A DNA stretch of 64,000 nt from Caryophanales bacterium UBA4278 (GCA_002395065.1 DGVS01000005.1:114687-178686), one strand, 5' to 3'; positions 37,675-47,034 are shown, counted from the stretch's first letter. Notes: generated by a model not told the origin, from the letters alone. A program made the numbers and translations.

Positions 37675-39083
37675 TTCTTTTGACCTCTTTTTTCCATTAT
37701 AAAGTGTCTAGCGGGAAAACGTAAGATTTTATATCCATATTTCTTCCTTAATCCAAAGATAAAGGAAATTGTCATAACCATGGATAGAATCTCAGCGACA
37801 ACGATGGATAACCAGATTCCATCCACTCCGAATAAAAGAGGAAGTAAAAGCACCATTCCAAGTTCAAAGACCAATGTGCGGCAGAACGAAATCAGAGCGC
37901 TGATTAAACCATTATTTAGACCTGTAAAAAAGGATGAACCAAACATCGAAAATCCAGTAAACAAATAGCAAATTGAATATAGTCTCATTGCTCGAGTTGC
38001 AAAAGCAATCATCTTAGGATCTCCGTTTGTAAAAAGCCTAGCAAAGACACCTGAAAGAGCAATCGAAAAGACAAACATTATTACCCCAATAATCTCTAAC
38101 AAAACAAAGCTTCGATTAAGAATATTCGTGAGTTCATCATTGTTTTTAGCACCAAAGTTATAACCAATCGTGGAAGTAATCGATACTGAATAACCAATAA
38201 AGATGGCAAAGAACAAGAATGAGACATAGGAAATGATTCCATAAGCCACAACACCATTTTGACCGATATATTTTAGTAATTGAATATTTAAAACCAAAGT
38301 AACGATGTTACCAGAGACATTAGAGACAAATTCACTACTACCATTCGTTAGTGTCTTTCCAATATCAGACCAGGATTTTCTTGGTTTACCAAGATAAATG
38401 AGGTTTCCCTTATGGAAAACAAAGTAAAAGATTGGTCCAACGGCACTGATAAACATCCCTGCTAATGAGGCCAAAGCAGCACCAGTGACACTTAGTTTAA
38501 AGACACCAATTAATAGGTAATCAAGAAGCATGTTGGTTAGTCCACCGGCCAAAGTGAAAAAGAAACCGTGTAAATTTGTTTCATTAACAGCGAAAATGCT
38601 ATGGAAATAACTTTGTACGATAAATAAAACAACACCAGCGATCATGATTTGACCATACGTCGTTGCCGCCTCAATCATCTCTGGGGTCGTATGTGTAGCA
38701 TTAATCTTAGCGAATGCTTGAGTGATAGAAGGAACAAGGAAAAAGAAGATCAAAGAGAAAAAGATTCCCGAGCCAATAACAGTGTAAGTTATCAGGGAGA
38801 ATGTTTGGTTGGCTTCTTCTCTTTTACCTTCACCTAATTTTTTAGAAATTAACGCTCCACCTCCACTACCAAAGATAAACCCGATACAAGAAACAAGCAT
38901 GATCACTGGGAAGATGAGGTTAACACCAGCAAATTCGTTTTCTCCAGCAAAATTAGCAATGAAAGTTCCATCAACAATCCAATAGATGGATGAAAAGAGC
39001 ATCATCAAAATCATTGGCAGCGTAAAACGCATTAGTTTTCGGAAAGTAAAATGATCAGATAAATGGATTCTTTCTTTACTCAT
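37671..39083 (-). CDS. MATE family multidrug/cation exporter
   Basis: 470 residues with 12 predicted helices. The N-lobe carries MILMMLFSSIYWIVDGTFIA and GGGALISKKLGEGKREEA, both typical of MATE transporters of the DinF/NorM branch. It exports cationic drugs or metabolites in exchange for Na+ or H+ in known relatives; the substrate here is unknown. Gene pair with a flavodoxin. The ribosome-binding site (AAGGT) lies unusually close to the ATG. Confidence 0.9.
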   Translation of the reverse strand: MSKERIHLSDHFTFRKLMRFTLPMILMMLFSSIYWIVDGTFIANFAGENEFAGVNLIFPVIMLVSCIGFIFGSGGGALISKKLGEGKREEANQTFSLITYTVIGSGIFFSLIFFFLVPSITQAFAKINATHTTPEMIEAATTYGQIMIAGVVLFIVQSYFHSIFAVNETNLHGFFFTLAGGLTNMLLDYLLIGVFKLSVTGAALASLAGMFISAVGPIFYFVFHKGNLIYLGKPRKSWSDIGKTLTNGSSEFVSNVSGNIVTLVLNIQLLKYIGQNGVVAYGIISYVSFLFFAIFIGYSVSITSTIGYNFGAKNNDELTNILNRSFVLLEIIGVIMFVFSIALSGVFARLFTNGDPKMIAFATRAMRLYSICYLFTGFSMFGSSFFTGLNNGLISALISFCRTLVFELGMVLLLPLLFGVDGIWLSIVVAEILSMVMTISFIFGLRKKYGYKILRFPARHFIMEKRGQKK

Positions 39084-39145
39084 ACCTTAAAAGAATATCA
39101 AAGATATTAATAATATAAAAGAAAATACGCACCCATAGGCGCATA

Positions 39146-39481
39146 TTAACTAATTAATCTTCTTAATTCTTGGATAATTTCTTCTTTTCGCGGCGGTTGA
39201 TATGTAAGATGGTAATAATCGCGAATTTTTTCTAAGGCATCAAAAATGTAATCGGCATAAAAAGATAAATCGGAATCATTTCCAAGTCGAAGCTTTTCTA
39301 TGCCTCCATAAGCGAGTAAAAACATCTTTAGATAGACGAGATTCATCTCTGATTGAACAAGGTCTTCATCAATTTCTTCTCTTCCGTTTATCTTTAGATA
39401 AAGTTGACAGTATCCGTCCTCTTCATCCATCTCAACAAAGAAAGGATAATCACGATAATCAATATGACACATTTTTAGCAT
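39146..39481 (-). CDS. Unknown protein of the RyR-ClpP island
   Basis: 111 residues, acidic N-terminal half and a helical C-terminus (FYADYIFDALEKIRDYYHLTY, then EIIQELRRLIS). I recognise no family. The ATG follows the stop of the TPR gene with no gap (TAA-ATG), which indicates coupled translation. It closes the short minus-strand unit that diverges from the VirD4-ClpP operon. Confidence 0.65.
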   Translation of the reverse strand: MLKMCHIDYRDYPFFVEMDEEDGYCQLYLKINGREEIDEDLVQSEMNLVYLKMFLLAYGGIEKLRLGNDSDLSFYADYIFDALEKIRDYYHLTYQPPRKEEIIQELRRLIS

Positions 39482-40426
39482 TTATTTCTTGTCCTTAGCC
39501 CGATAGCAAAGCTCTTCGTATTCAGCGATAATTTCACTGTAATCACCTAAATTACCAGCATGATAAAGACAGGCAATGGCTTTATCGTAGTTTCCGAGGT
39601 GGTATTGACAAATTCCTTGTTGAAGGAAAACCCATCCATCACCGTTCAAAGAACAGTCTGGATCTTCGCTTAGTTCGAGCATTCGTAAAGCGTATTTAAA
39701 ATAGCCCGCCTCCATCAGTTTATTCACCGGGAAATAATGAAGGTTTTCTTCGTCTGGCGAATCACCAGTTAATCGAATCAGTTCATCATTGATGAATTTA
39801 ATGACTTTTTCGCTCTTCTTTTTTTGTAAGGCGTACACGAGTGTTTCCTTTAAAAAATCAAGAACAAAAATCGCTGAATGTGAGACATAATTTAGCTTCT
39901 CAATGAGGTCTTCATCACTTAGTTTATCGAAGTCATGAACAATCTCGGATTTGGTCTTCGAAATTTTCTCTAATCTTTCTTGGTGTTGTCGTTCTTTTTG
40001 AGCCTCTTCTTCCGCTTTCTTTTGGAGTTGTTCCATCGTTTTATAACGATGCTTGGTGTTATAGTAGTTTGCGACAAGCGGATTAGAAAGTTCAATTAGT
40101 TCTTTGGCTTTTTCTTGCTTTCCTTCAATCTTAATTGTGTCTTCTCCAAGATGAAGTCCAGTTGTGTAGGCTCGAATGAGCCAAAGATAGCTACGATAAT
40201 CCTGATATTTTAATGATGAAAGAAGTTCTTCTTCAAACTTCTCATTACTTTGTTTTACACCATAACCTTTTGCAAAGCAAAAAGCTAGTGCTAAAGAGCG
40301 AGCTGAACACGGAAGCATCCTTGAGGCAACAACATATAAATCATCTGGATTTTGTCCTTTCTCAAAGACAGTGTTACCAAGTGGTTTTCCATCAATCAAA
40401 TCATCTAAAAATTCGTATATTGTCAT
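39482..40426 (-). CDS. Helical protein with C-terminal TPR repeats
   Basis: 314 residues. Residues 30-90 look like a Sel1-type repeat (ARSLALAFCFAKGYGVKQ), residues 105-160 form a charged coiled coil, and the C-terminus is TPR-like (FKYALRMLELSEDPD, FLQQGICQYHLGNYDKAIACL). The tail resembles that of the 47800-48843 protein (AYQLLSFDKRDP, FLKGVCLYYIGDFARSKYYL), so the two may be distant paralogues. AAAGGA precedes the ATG. It diverges from the plus-strand island operon across 248 bp. Confidence 0.7.
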   Translation of the reverse strand: MTIYEFLDDLIDGKPLGNTVFEKGQNPDDLYVVASRMLPCSARSLALAFCFAKGYGVKQSNEKFEEELLSSLKYQDYRSYLWLIRAYTTGLHLGEDTIKIEGKQEKAKELIELSNPLVANYYNTKHRYKTMEQLQKKAEEEAQKERQHQERLEKISKTKSEIVHDFDKLSDEDLIEKLNYVSHSAIFVLDFLKETLVYALQKKKSEKVIKFINDELIRLTGDSPDEENLHYFPVNKLMEAGYFKYALRMLELSEDPDCSLNGDGWVFLQQGICQYHLGNYDKAIACLYHAGNLGDYSEIIAEYEELCYRAKDKK

Positions 40427-40428
40427 AA

Positions 40429-40535
40429 CTAATCCTTTAATAAATGATACATTTCTTCAATGAAACTATTTAAAATAATCTCTTCCATAATTCAAAAGAA
40501 CGTTCCAAAATTTTGATGCGTTTTTCGTTATCCAT
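40429..40535 (-). pseudogene. Short ORF remnant or leader ORFs before the TPR gene
   Basis: Two short frames abut: MDNEKRIKILERSFELWKRL (start 40535) and, shifted by one frame, MEEIILNSFIEEMYHLLKD (40488-40429). Joined by one frameshift they would give a roughly 30-residue helical peptide. It may be a decayed small gene, a leader ORF or chance. Confidence 0.25.
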
Positions 40536-40649
40536 GTTTGTACTTTAATTGTCATCTAATAGAAAAGGATAAACAAGACTTTTTCAAGTTATATTGCATC
40601 ATTTCAATTCTAGAAATTTGAAATTGATGCTAAATATAGAAATATTTTG

Positions 40650-40655
40650 TATAAT
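40650..40655 (+). promoter_or_regulatory. Candidate -10 of the RyR-VirD4-ClpP operon
   Basis: TATAAT, 19 nt upstream of the first ATG and before the AGAGG ribosome-binding site. The best -35 (TTGATG) is 20 nt away, longer than ideal. Confidence 0.4.
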
Positions 40656-40674
40656 TTTTTCAGAGGTAATTTTT

Positions 40675-43065
40675 ATGGATAATGTTTGGATCATTATTTT
40701 GCTTTCGGTTGGCGCTTTTTCTTTTATTGCTTTAGCGCTTCGCTTTATTGTCCGACTAAAAAAGTATGACTTTATTGGAAATATTGCGTTTTATATCATT
40801 GTTTCTTATTTAATCTGTTTGATGTTTGCCTTAGCAGCAAACTTCCGTCCAATCTCAATTGAGATTGTCAATAATGTAAAAACCGTCAAATACGATTTTG
40901 AAAGTGCGAATATCAACATTCCTGCGGCGATTGCACAATCTTTGTTCGATGCTTTAAGAATGATGGCTGTAGCCTTTGATCAAAGCCGTATTAACGCATA
41001 TGGAAATTCTCCAGAGCTAGCCCATCGTTGTTTTGCTTATGGTTATGCACTAGCATCAATTTTAGCTCTTGTTTTTACCTCGATTACCACTGTCCTTTCC
41101 ATCTTAAAAACATTTAAAGCACGTTTAACAAATATTTGGAGACTAAGAAAGAGAGATACCGAAATCTATTACATCTTTTCTGATCCAAAAGTAACAATTG
41201 CTCAAAAACTCGGAACTGTTTTAAAAGATGATGGAAAAATCGTTGTCATGTTATTAACTCGATCTTCCCAGAAAACTCAGGAAGGTACCGAGTATAAAGA
41301 TATGCTCATCTCCAAAGGTCTTGTTGTTAAAACAGAAAGTTTTAGCCAAGGTATTGCCAAGTTTATTTTTAATAAACATTTCAATAAGCAATATCATTTT
41401 CTGACAAGATTGTTTGGTTATGATAAAAGAAGAGTCTTTGTTTATGGTCTTTTCTCGGATGACGAAACATCCGTTGAACTTGGAAGTAATTTTAAGGATG
41501 CCATCACAAGCAACAAACACTTCATTGATTTAAAAACAAAGCTAAAAAACAAAACAATAAAGAATGAAGAATTCGATAAATTTAGAAAAATTCGTGTCTT
41601 CTTAACATACCACTTAACGGATTTTGATATGGAAAGTGGTTATTCACAAGAAACATGTCAAATGGTTTCTACCCTTTCTGAATACGACATGATTTCATCT
41701 GAATTTGTTTTAAATAACCAGATTTCGAACTTTGTGAACATGAAGGAAATTGGTGAAGAAAAAGATAACAAGAACTTTAACGTCACCTTCTTTGGATTTG
41801 GCAATATTAACCGCCCAATTTTCGAAAAGATGTCCTATGCTTATCAACTTTGGGGAGACAATATTAACAAAGTTAATTACCACGTTTTAGACCGTATTTC
41901 TGAATCGTTAGTGACATCTTATGAAAATCAATTTACCAACGGTAAAAACGATCTTCTTTTATATCACATTGATGCGGATGGAGATGGAAAAGATCTTAAA
42001 TCATATGAATACATTAAGTCTTATATCCAAAAGATTAAAGACAACAAACCGGACGAAAATGAAAAAACTCATTTCGATAATCGTTTTCAATCGAGTGGTT
42101 TCGAAGTCTTTGTTGTTTCAATTTGTGACACAAATACAGATATTCGGATTGCTTTGATGCTAAGAAAAGCGATTCTTAATATCTTTGAAAAAGATAAGAA
42201 ACGAATTAGCAAAACAATTATCTTTGTTCGTATTGGAAACGAGCATATCGGAAAACAATTCTGCGATACCCATAAATACGAGGTTATTTCACAAGAGAAA
42301 CTGAATGAGGGCTATCTCTTTGAAGAAGATCATATCGATGTTCCAATTGTTGTCTTTGGACAAAACACACTCATGTCCAAATACATTTCTGATCACTTAC
42401 GTACGATTGTGAAACTTGGTTTAGCTAGTGAAATTGCTTATCACACTGGAAACAAAAATAAAGGTGACACATATGATCCAAAATATGTCGCCCAAGTCGA
42501 ATGGTTCAAGAAGGACAAATATAAAATCTCCAAGAATACGTCCACCGTATACTCACTTAAAGCCAAACTTAACCTTTTAGGTTATAAGTTAACAAATGAC
42601 TACAAGATTGCTCGACTTGACGGAAAACAAATTAAGCCAAATGAAATCGAACAAGTCATGAAGAAGTCAACATTCCCAGACTGGGACATTAAAAACGACA
42701 TTATTAAGTTAGCTGCTTTAGAACATAACCGTTGGATGGCAACAGAATACCTCTTATTTAAACGTGATGTCTGGGAAATGGACGAATTCTTGAAAGACTG
42801 CGTTGATCTTGATTATGGAGATGTTCGTACAAAATCTCGTGATGACACCAAACATTCTTGTATGGTGACCAATAAGAAGCTCCACGAGATGCGTGATAAA
42901 CTTCTCAAGGTTAAATCACCAGAATGGTTCCCTGAAAAAGTTGATAAACTAACCTACTATAACGACATTAATATGTTGTTAAAGATGTTTGAAACGTTAG
43001 ATATTGTTCAAGTTGAACAAGAAGGTGAGAAAAAGAAACCTCACCATAAAAAAGAGACCAAATAA
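40675..43065 (+). CDS. Membrane protein with Rossmann/TrkA-N-like modules and C-terminal RyR-like domain
   Basis: 796 residues from the ATG at 40675 (AGAGG 8 nt upstream). Three membrane segments lie in the first 155 residues (IIILLSVGAFSFIALAL, IAFYIIVSYLICLMFALAA, YALASILALVFTSITTVLSI). The cytoplasmic part has at least two Rossmann-like beginnings (FNVTFFGFGNINRPIFEKM; VPIVVFGQNTLMSKYI) and an earlier SDPKVTIAQKLG unit, as in TrkA-N/RCK nucleotide-binding proteins. The C-terminus (LAALEHNRWMATEYLL, then TKHSCMVTNKKLHEM) matches the RyR domain pattern. No pore-loop signature is evident. First gene of a five-gene operon. Inference: a membrane sensor of a nucleotide ligand. Confidence 0.75.
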   Translation: MDNVWIIILLSVGAFSFIALALRFIVRLKKYDFIGNIAFYIIVSYLICLMFALAANFRPISIEIVNNVKTVKYDFESANINIPAAIAQSLFDALRMMAVAFDQSRINAYGNSPELAHRCFAYGYALASILALVFTSITTVLSILKTFKARLTNIWRLRKRDTEIYYIFSDPKVTIAQKLGTVLKDDGKIVVMLLTRSSQKTQEGTEYKDMLISKGLVVKTESFSQGIAKFIFNKHFNKQYHFLTRLFGYDKRRVFVYGLFSDDETSVELGSNFKDAITSNKHFIDLKTKLKNKTIKNEEFDKFRKIRVFLTYHLTDFDMESGYSQETCQMVSTLSEYDMISSEFVLNNQISNFVNMKEIGEEKDNKNFNVTFFGFGNINRPIFEKMSYAYQLWGDNINKVNYHVLDRISESLVTSYENQFTNGKNDLLLYHIDADGDGKDLKSYEYIKSYIQKIKDNKPDENEKTHFDNRFQSSGFEVFVVSICDTNTDIRIALMLRKAILNIFEKDKKRISKTIIFVRIGNEHIGKQFCDTHKYEVISQEKLNEGYLFEEDHIDVPIVVFGQNTLMSKYISDHLRTIVKLGLASEIAYHTGNKNKGDTYDPKYVAQVEWFKKDKYKISKNTSTVYSLKAKLNLLGYKLTNDYKIARLDGKQIKPNEIEQVMKKSTFPDWDIKNDIIKLAALEHNRWMATEYLLFKRDVWEMDEFLKDCVDLDYGDVRTKSRDDTKHSCMVTNKKLHEMRDKLLKVKSPEWFPEKVDKLTYYNDINMLLKMFETLDIVQVEQEGEKKKPHHKKETK

Positions 43066-43077
43066 TGGAGGTCATTT

Positions 43078-43992
43078 ATGATTGAGAAAATCCATCATTA
43101 TTATCCAGCATTCTACAATATGCTCATCGCGACCACTTTAATGTCGAACCAGTCCGATGAGAAATTTGATGAAGATGCAAAGAAAGTCATCCAATTTATT
43201 GGTGCAGCTTATGAAATGGATGATGAACTTATTGAATATTGTAAGAATGTAATTCTTAACGACTTGGTCGCGATCTCCACTGACGAAGATGTCGCCGCAT
43301 TCAAAAATAGTCACGATTTAGAATCCAAACTAGATGATTTAGATTCACTTTTTGCAATGAAGTGTGACGCGATCAAAGTCGCGGAATCTCTTCGTGAGGT
43401 GAATAACTTAAACATTTCTCCATCCTGGTTTGAATATTCCCACTATAAGCCATACTATCCAGAAGTCAGATACCGTCAACTATCAATTGCTGCCACCACT
43501 GGACATCCAGTCGCTAACAAGGTTGTCGCCATTCTAACCGTCTTAGGAATAGGCTCTGAAAAGAATATTGTTTCTGGAATGTACCGTTTCAAACAATGTT
43601 TGATGTGGTCAGATCTTCCATCAATCTACTTTTTAAAGAAAGTCGCCCACGATGAAGGCTTAGATGAAGAAGAACGGGTCTATAAAGACCTTGAAAAACT
43701 GATTCCTTATATTCATGAAGGACGAACGATAATCCCGTCTTCTTACAAGGAAGAAATATCAAAAGAAGCCAAAGAACTCTTCGCTTATATCTCCTCCATC
43801 CGTCAAGATGTCATTATTAATGAAGGACGTAGCTATATTGACTATTCCTTTGTCGAAGTTATTTTACTGAAGTCGCTTGATTACTATAAGAAGCTGGACT
43901 TCATTAATAACTATCGCCATCAGGAATGGAAAGAAGTAACGAATTCTTCGTTTGATCCAAATAAAAAACTTGGTTTTAAGGTAGGTAAGTAA
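43078..43992 (+). CDS. Helical TerB/Sel1-like protein of the RyR-ClpP island
   Basis: 304 residues, predicted alpha-helical throughout. The N-terminus (LIATTLMSNQSDEKFDEDAK, then GAAYEMDDELIEYC) has the spacing of a TerB-like helical bundle with an acidic loop. The middle (YRQLSIAATTGHPVANKVVA, then MYRFKQCLMWSDLPSIYFLK) resembles Sel1-like repeats. Neither match is strong. GGAGG precedes the ATG, 12 bp after the previous stop; the VirD4-like gene starts 1 bp after this one ends. Probably a scaffold or adaptor. Confidence 0.65.
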   Translation: MIEKIHHYYPAFYNMLIATTLMSNQSDEKFDEDAKKVIQFIGAAYEMDDELIEYCKNVILNDLVAISTDEDVAAFKNSHDLESKLDDLDSLFAMKCDAIKVAESLREVNNLNISPSWFEYSHYKPYYPEVRYRQLSIAATTGHPVANKVVAILTVLGIGSEKNIVSGMYRFKQCLMWSDLPSIYFLKKVAHDEGLDEEERVYKDLEKLIPYIHEGRTIIPSSYKEEISKEAKELFAYISSIRQDVIINEGRSYIDYSFVEVILLKSLDYYKKLDFINNYRHQEWKEVTNSSFDPNKKLGFKVGK

Positions 43993-43993
43993 T

Positions 43994-45922
43994 ATGAAAC
44001 GAACACCATTTTCCAAAAAAGTCAGTCAATCTTACATTGAAAACAACTTAGAGAACACCGATATTGTTTCATTTACTCAGTATCATGAGCCAAAACTGAA
44101 AACATACTTTTATGATGAACTAAAAGACAAAGAAATCTCCGGATTCCCATTCGCTTCTGATTTTGTTGACTCCAAAGGAGTCTCATACACTTATGACGCT
44201 TTTGAGTCACTAAGTGAAGAGAAGAAAAAAGAATGTCGTTTACGTTTCTTTTATCTGCCAAACTATCATGAGCTTTATATTGGAACAACCGGTTCCGGAA
44301 AAACAACTGGTTGTATCGAACCACAAATTCGAGCGATTTCTTCCCAAAAGAACAAAGCCAATCTCTTTATTACTGACCCAAAAGGTGAGCTTTTTGAACA
44401 CCATGCCCGTCACTTAAAAGAAAACGGGTATCGCTTGTTTATTCTAAACTTCAAGACTTTAAGTCGTTCCCACTGTTGGAACCCACTTGAAGAAATGTAT
44501 AACAAACAAATGGAACAACTTTCCATAGGAAAAGAAAAGGAAGTTTGTCGTGGTCGACCAGATAAAGACCTCACATTAATGGGTGAAGAAAGTGAATTTA
44601 AACACCCGACTTACATTAAATATAAAGGTATGGCCTTTCCAAGTGAAGAAACCTACTCGAACTACATTGAAGTTGAACGTTACATGACCCACTCCCAAGT
44701 GACGTCATTAATTAACCAATTTAGTTCTGGTGTTTTCCACACCGCTCTTGGCGACGCCAAGACCTGGGTTGATGGCGCAAGAGGTTTTATGAATGGCATT
44801 CTTCTTTCCTTACTAGAAGAAGCCATCAAACCAAATCCAAGAGTCACGAAGAAATTAATGACACTTAAGACTGTCAACGATGTCTTTGCCATGCTTCGTG
44901 ATGGAAGCGACAAAGAAGACCATTTAAATATGCGCCGCACAATGGATCGATATCTGAGCGATAAATCCGCGGAATCAATGAATAAACTAAACACTGTTAT
45001 CGGCACAGCCGATAGCACAAAGAAAGGTTTCTTATCCACCTTCCAAACAGAAGTCGAAAAATGGATGCAAGGTCATATCTTCCAACTAACCGCTGAAACA
45101 ACGATTTCTTTGAAAGATGATGATAAACCTTGGGCCATCTTTGTCGCGACACGAGATTATGATAAGTCTGATAACGTGATCGCTGGATTATTTATTGACT
45201 GGGTGTATCGTCAGTCATTAATGGATGTGGAACGTAAACGTAAACTTGGTCTGAAACCTCGTCACGTCCACTTCCTTCTTGATGAATTTGCAAACATTCC
45301 AATGATTCCAGATTTTGATAATAAGATCTCCACTGCCAGAAGTAGAAACCTTTGGTTTCACCTCTTTGTCCAGAGCTATGACCAACTCAATTTAGTCTAT
45401 GGACCTGAGACCGCGAATATCATTATTGATAACTGTAATGAACAAGTCTTCTTAGGTTCACAAAGCCAAGAAACAAAGGAACGTTTCTCTAAGCAATGTG
45501 GAAAGAAGACTGTCCAATCTTTAAGTGGAGTTTTAAGCGGTCAAAAATCAGACCTTGTTGAAGTACCAGTTGTTGCTATTTCTTCTTTAGACCGCATTAT
45601 CCCAGGCGAAATGTATGTGAAACGTATTTATTCACCTGTCATTAAGTCTAGCTTCATAAGAAGCTATCAATGTGCGAATGTTGGTGTCTTTAAAAACTTC
45701 TATGATACAAAAGCGATTGAGGAGTTAGTTCCAATTAATCGTGTCATTCCTGATGACGAAGAACATACCTTTGAAGATGTCATGCCTTACACCTACTTTA
45801 AGCAAAAACAAATGTTTAAAGGTGGACAAGGAAAAGAAGAGCAAGGTCCAGGATGGGAAGACGATGATGATATCGATTTTACAAACTTCTTTAAGTCAAA
45901 CCGCGGAGGAAGACGATCATGA
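43994..45922 (+). CDS. VirD4/TraG-type ATPase without membrane anchor
   Basis: 642 residues of the type IV coupling-protein (VirD4/TraG/TraD) RecA-fold family. Walker A is GTTGSGKT (K103), Walker B is HFLLDEFANIP near residue 430, followed by STARSRNLWFHLFVQSYDQL and the NCNEQVFLGSQSQET segment typical of the family. Classical VirD4 has two N-terminal membrane helices; here the first 95 residues are polar and contain none. No relaxase or T4SS genes lie nearby. The C-terminus is acidic then basic (DDDDIDFTNFF, RGGRRS). It overlaps the next gene by 4 bp. Inference: a soluble hexameric translocase feeding the neighbouring ClpP pair. Confidence 0.85.
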   Translation: MKRTPFSKKVSQSYIENNLENTDIVSFTQYHEPKLKTYFYDELKDKEISGFPFASDFVDSKGVSYTYDAFESLSEEKKKECRLRFFYLPNYHELYIGTTGSGKTTGCIEPQIRAISSQKNKANLFITDPKGELFEHHARHLKENGYRLFILNFKTLSRSHCWNPLEEMYNKQMEQLSIGKEKEVCRGRPDKDLTLMGEESEFKHPTYIKYKGMAFPSEETYSNYIEVERYMTHSQVTSLINQFSSGVFHTALGDAKTWVDGARGFMNGILLSLLEEAIKPNPRVTKKLMTLKTVNDVFAMLRDGSDKEDHLNMRRTMDRYLSDKSAESMNKLNTVIGTADSTKKGFLSTFQTEVEKWMQGHIFQLTAETTISLKDDDKPWAIFVATRDYDKSDNVIAGLFIDWVYRQSLMDVERKRKLGLKPRHVHFLLDEFANIPMIPDFDNKISTARSRNLWFHLFVQSYDQLNLVYGPETANIIIDNCNEQVFLGSQSQETKERFSKQCGKKTVQSLSGVLSGQKSDLVEVPVVAISSLDRIIPGEMYVKRIYSPVIKSSFIRSYQCANVGVFKNFYDTKAIEELVPINRVIPDDEEHTFEDVMPYTYFKQKQMFKGGQGKEEQGPGWEDDDDIDFTNFFKSNRGGRRS

Positions 45923-46455
45923 ATGATGAATTATTAAATAAAATGGAACGGGATGGTGTCGTTGTTATTACATCAAACATTGATAGTCAATCTGCGTCCA
46001 AAACAATTCTTAGTTTACTTAACTTAGGCAACACTCCCGAAAAGGAAATCCAACTCTTTATTTCCTCTTCAACCATGGATTATACGAACGTGATGGCGAT
46101 TTATGACGTTTTAACGTCATTAAAAAACCCCATCTCAGCATATGCGATTGGTTTAGTTGGAGGAACAGCTGTTCTTTTATTACTTGCCGCTAACAAAGGA
46201 AAACGATATATCTTAGAGAATTCGGAAGTGCGTTTAAGTGAGCTCTATGATGTTGTTGGAGGAGGAAGTAACCAACAAACTGAAATTGAAATTCTTTACG
46301 AAGATGTTTCTCGTAAAGAAGAGATTTATGAGTCATTAATTGAAAAATATACTTCTTTAAATAAAGAAGAAGTTCATAAATACTGCGTTGCACAAGCCGT
46401 ATTTAATGCTGACAAAGCGAAAGAACTTTGTTTTGTGGATGAAATCCTGAGGTAA
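45919..46455 (+). CDS. Catalytically dead ClpP-like protein
   Basis: 178 residues with the ClpP/crotonase fold: IQLFISSSTMDYTNVMAIYDVL, then ISAYAIGLVGGTAVLLLLAA and KGKRYILENSEVRLSELYD. Aligned with its neighbour, the catalytic Ser is Gly82, the His is Ser107 and the Asp is Gln159, so the whole triad is lost. Length and helical handle region are otherwise those of a ClpP subunit. It overlaps the ATPase gene by 4 bp (ATGA) and is 5 bp before the active clpP. The arrangement recalls inactive/active ClpP pairs such as ClpR/ClpP of cyanobacteria and plastids. Confidence 0.83.
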   Translation: MNDELLNKMERDGVVVITSNIDSQSASKTILSLLNLGNTPEKEIQLFISSSTMDYTNVMAIYDVLTSLKNPISAYAIGLVGGTAVLLLLAANKGKRYILENSEVRLSELYDVVGGGSNQQTEIEILYEDVSRKEEIYESLIEKYTSLNKEEVHKYCVAQAVFNADKAKELCFVDEILR

Positions 46456-46460
46456 GAAAA

Positions 46461-46979
46461 ATGAGTACAAGAATTATTACTTTAAATGGCGAAATTAATG
46501 AAACCTCAGCTTTGATCACCATCCTTGAATTGCTTAATCTCAACGCTGAAAGCAAAAAAGAACCAATTTATCTCTACATTAACTCTGAAGGAGGAAGCAT
46601 TGTTCATGGCTTAGCCATCTATGATGTATTGCGTCATATTGAAGCACCTGTTTACACAGTTTGTGCTGGAATGGCTGCATCGATGGGTTCCTTCCTATTA
46701 AGTTGTGGAGAAAAAGGCCACCGCTATGCTTTAAAGCATAGTCGAATCTTAATTCATCAACCGCTTATCTTTAGTGGAAATGGACAATTATCGTCTTGTT
46801 CTGAACTAAGTAAGATGGCGGACCGTTTATATCAGCTTCGAGACAAACTCGAAAGCATTATGGCCGATAACGTCGGTAAAGACAAATTATACGTTCATGT
46901 TGACTGTGAACGCGATAATTGGATGAGTGCTGAAGAAGCCAAAAATTACGGTCTTATCGATGAAATTATTGAAAAATAA
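46461..46979 (+). CDS. ClpP-like serine protease subunit
   Basis: 172 residues, with an intact triad: Ser74 in GMAASMGSFLL, His99 in ILIHQPL and Asp152 in CERDNWMSAEEA. YLYINSEGGSIVHGLAIYDVL is the oxyanion strand. There is no propeptide; the protein begins directly at the N-terminal strand. GAGG precedes the ATG. A housekeeping clpP would be expected elsewhere with clpX; this copy has no Clp ATPase neighbour and is followed by a terminator. It probably forms a heteromeric chamber with the dead paralogue. Confidence 0.9.
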   Translation: MSTRIITLNGEINETSALITILELLNLNAESKKEPIYLYINSEGGSIVHGLAIYDVLRHIEAPVYTVCAGMAASMGSFLLSCGEKGHRYALKHSRILIHQPLIFSGNGQLSSCSELSKMADRLYQLRDKLESIMADNVGKDKLYVHVDCERDNWMSAEEAKNYGLIDEIIEK

Positions 46980-47004
46980 CTCGCCGGTTGCGAGTTATTT
47001 TTTT
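46975..47004 (+). terminator. Terminator of the RyR-VirD4-ClpP operon
   Basis: AATAACTCG-CCGGTTG-CGAGTTATT followed by a T-run, starting at the clpP-like stop codon. Confidence 0.88.
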
Positions 47005-47034
47005 ACCAAAAATATTCCATAAGGAGTATGATTG

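Noticed and set aside
41254..41520. Minus-strand ORF inside the RyR membrane protein
   Set aside because: No start signal and no family likeness; antisense of a clear gene.
44680..45039. 119-codon minus-strand ORF inside the VirD4-like gene
   Set aside because: Opposite the conserved ATPase core; codon pattern is that of a shadow.
43994..45922. Idea that the island is a conjugative or integrative element
   Set aside because: No relaxase, integrase, T4SS component, att-like repeat or tRNA was seen at its borders.
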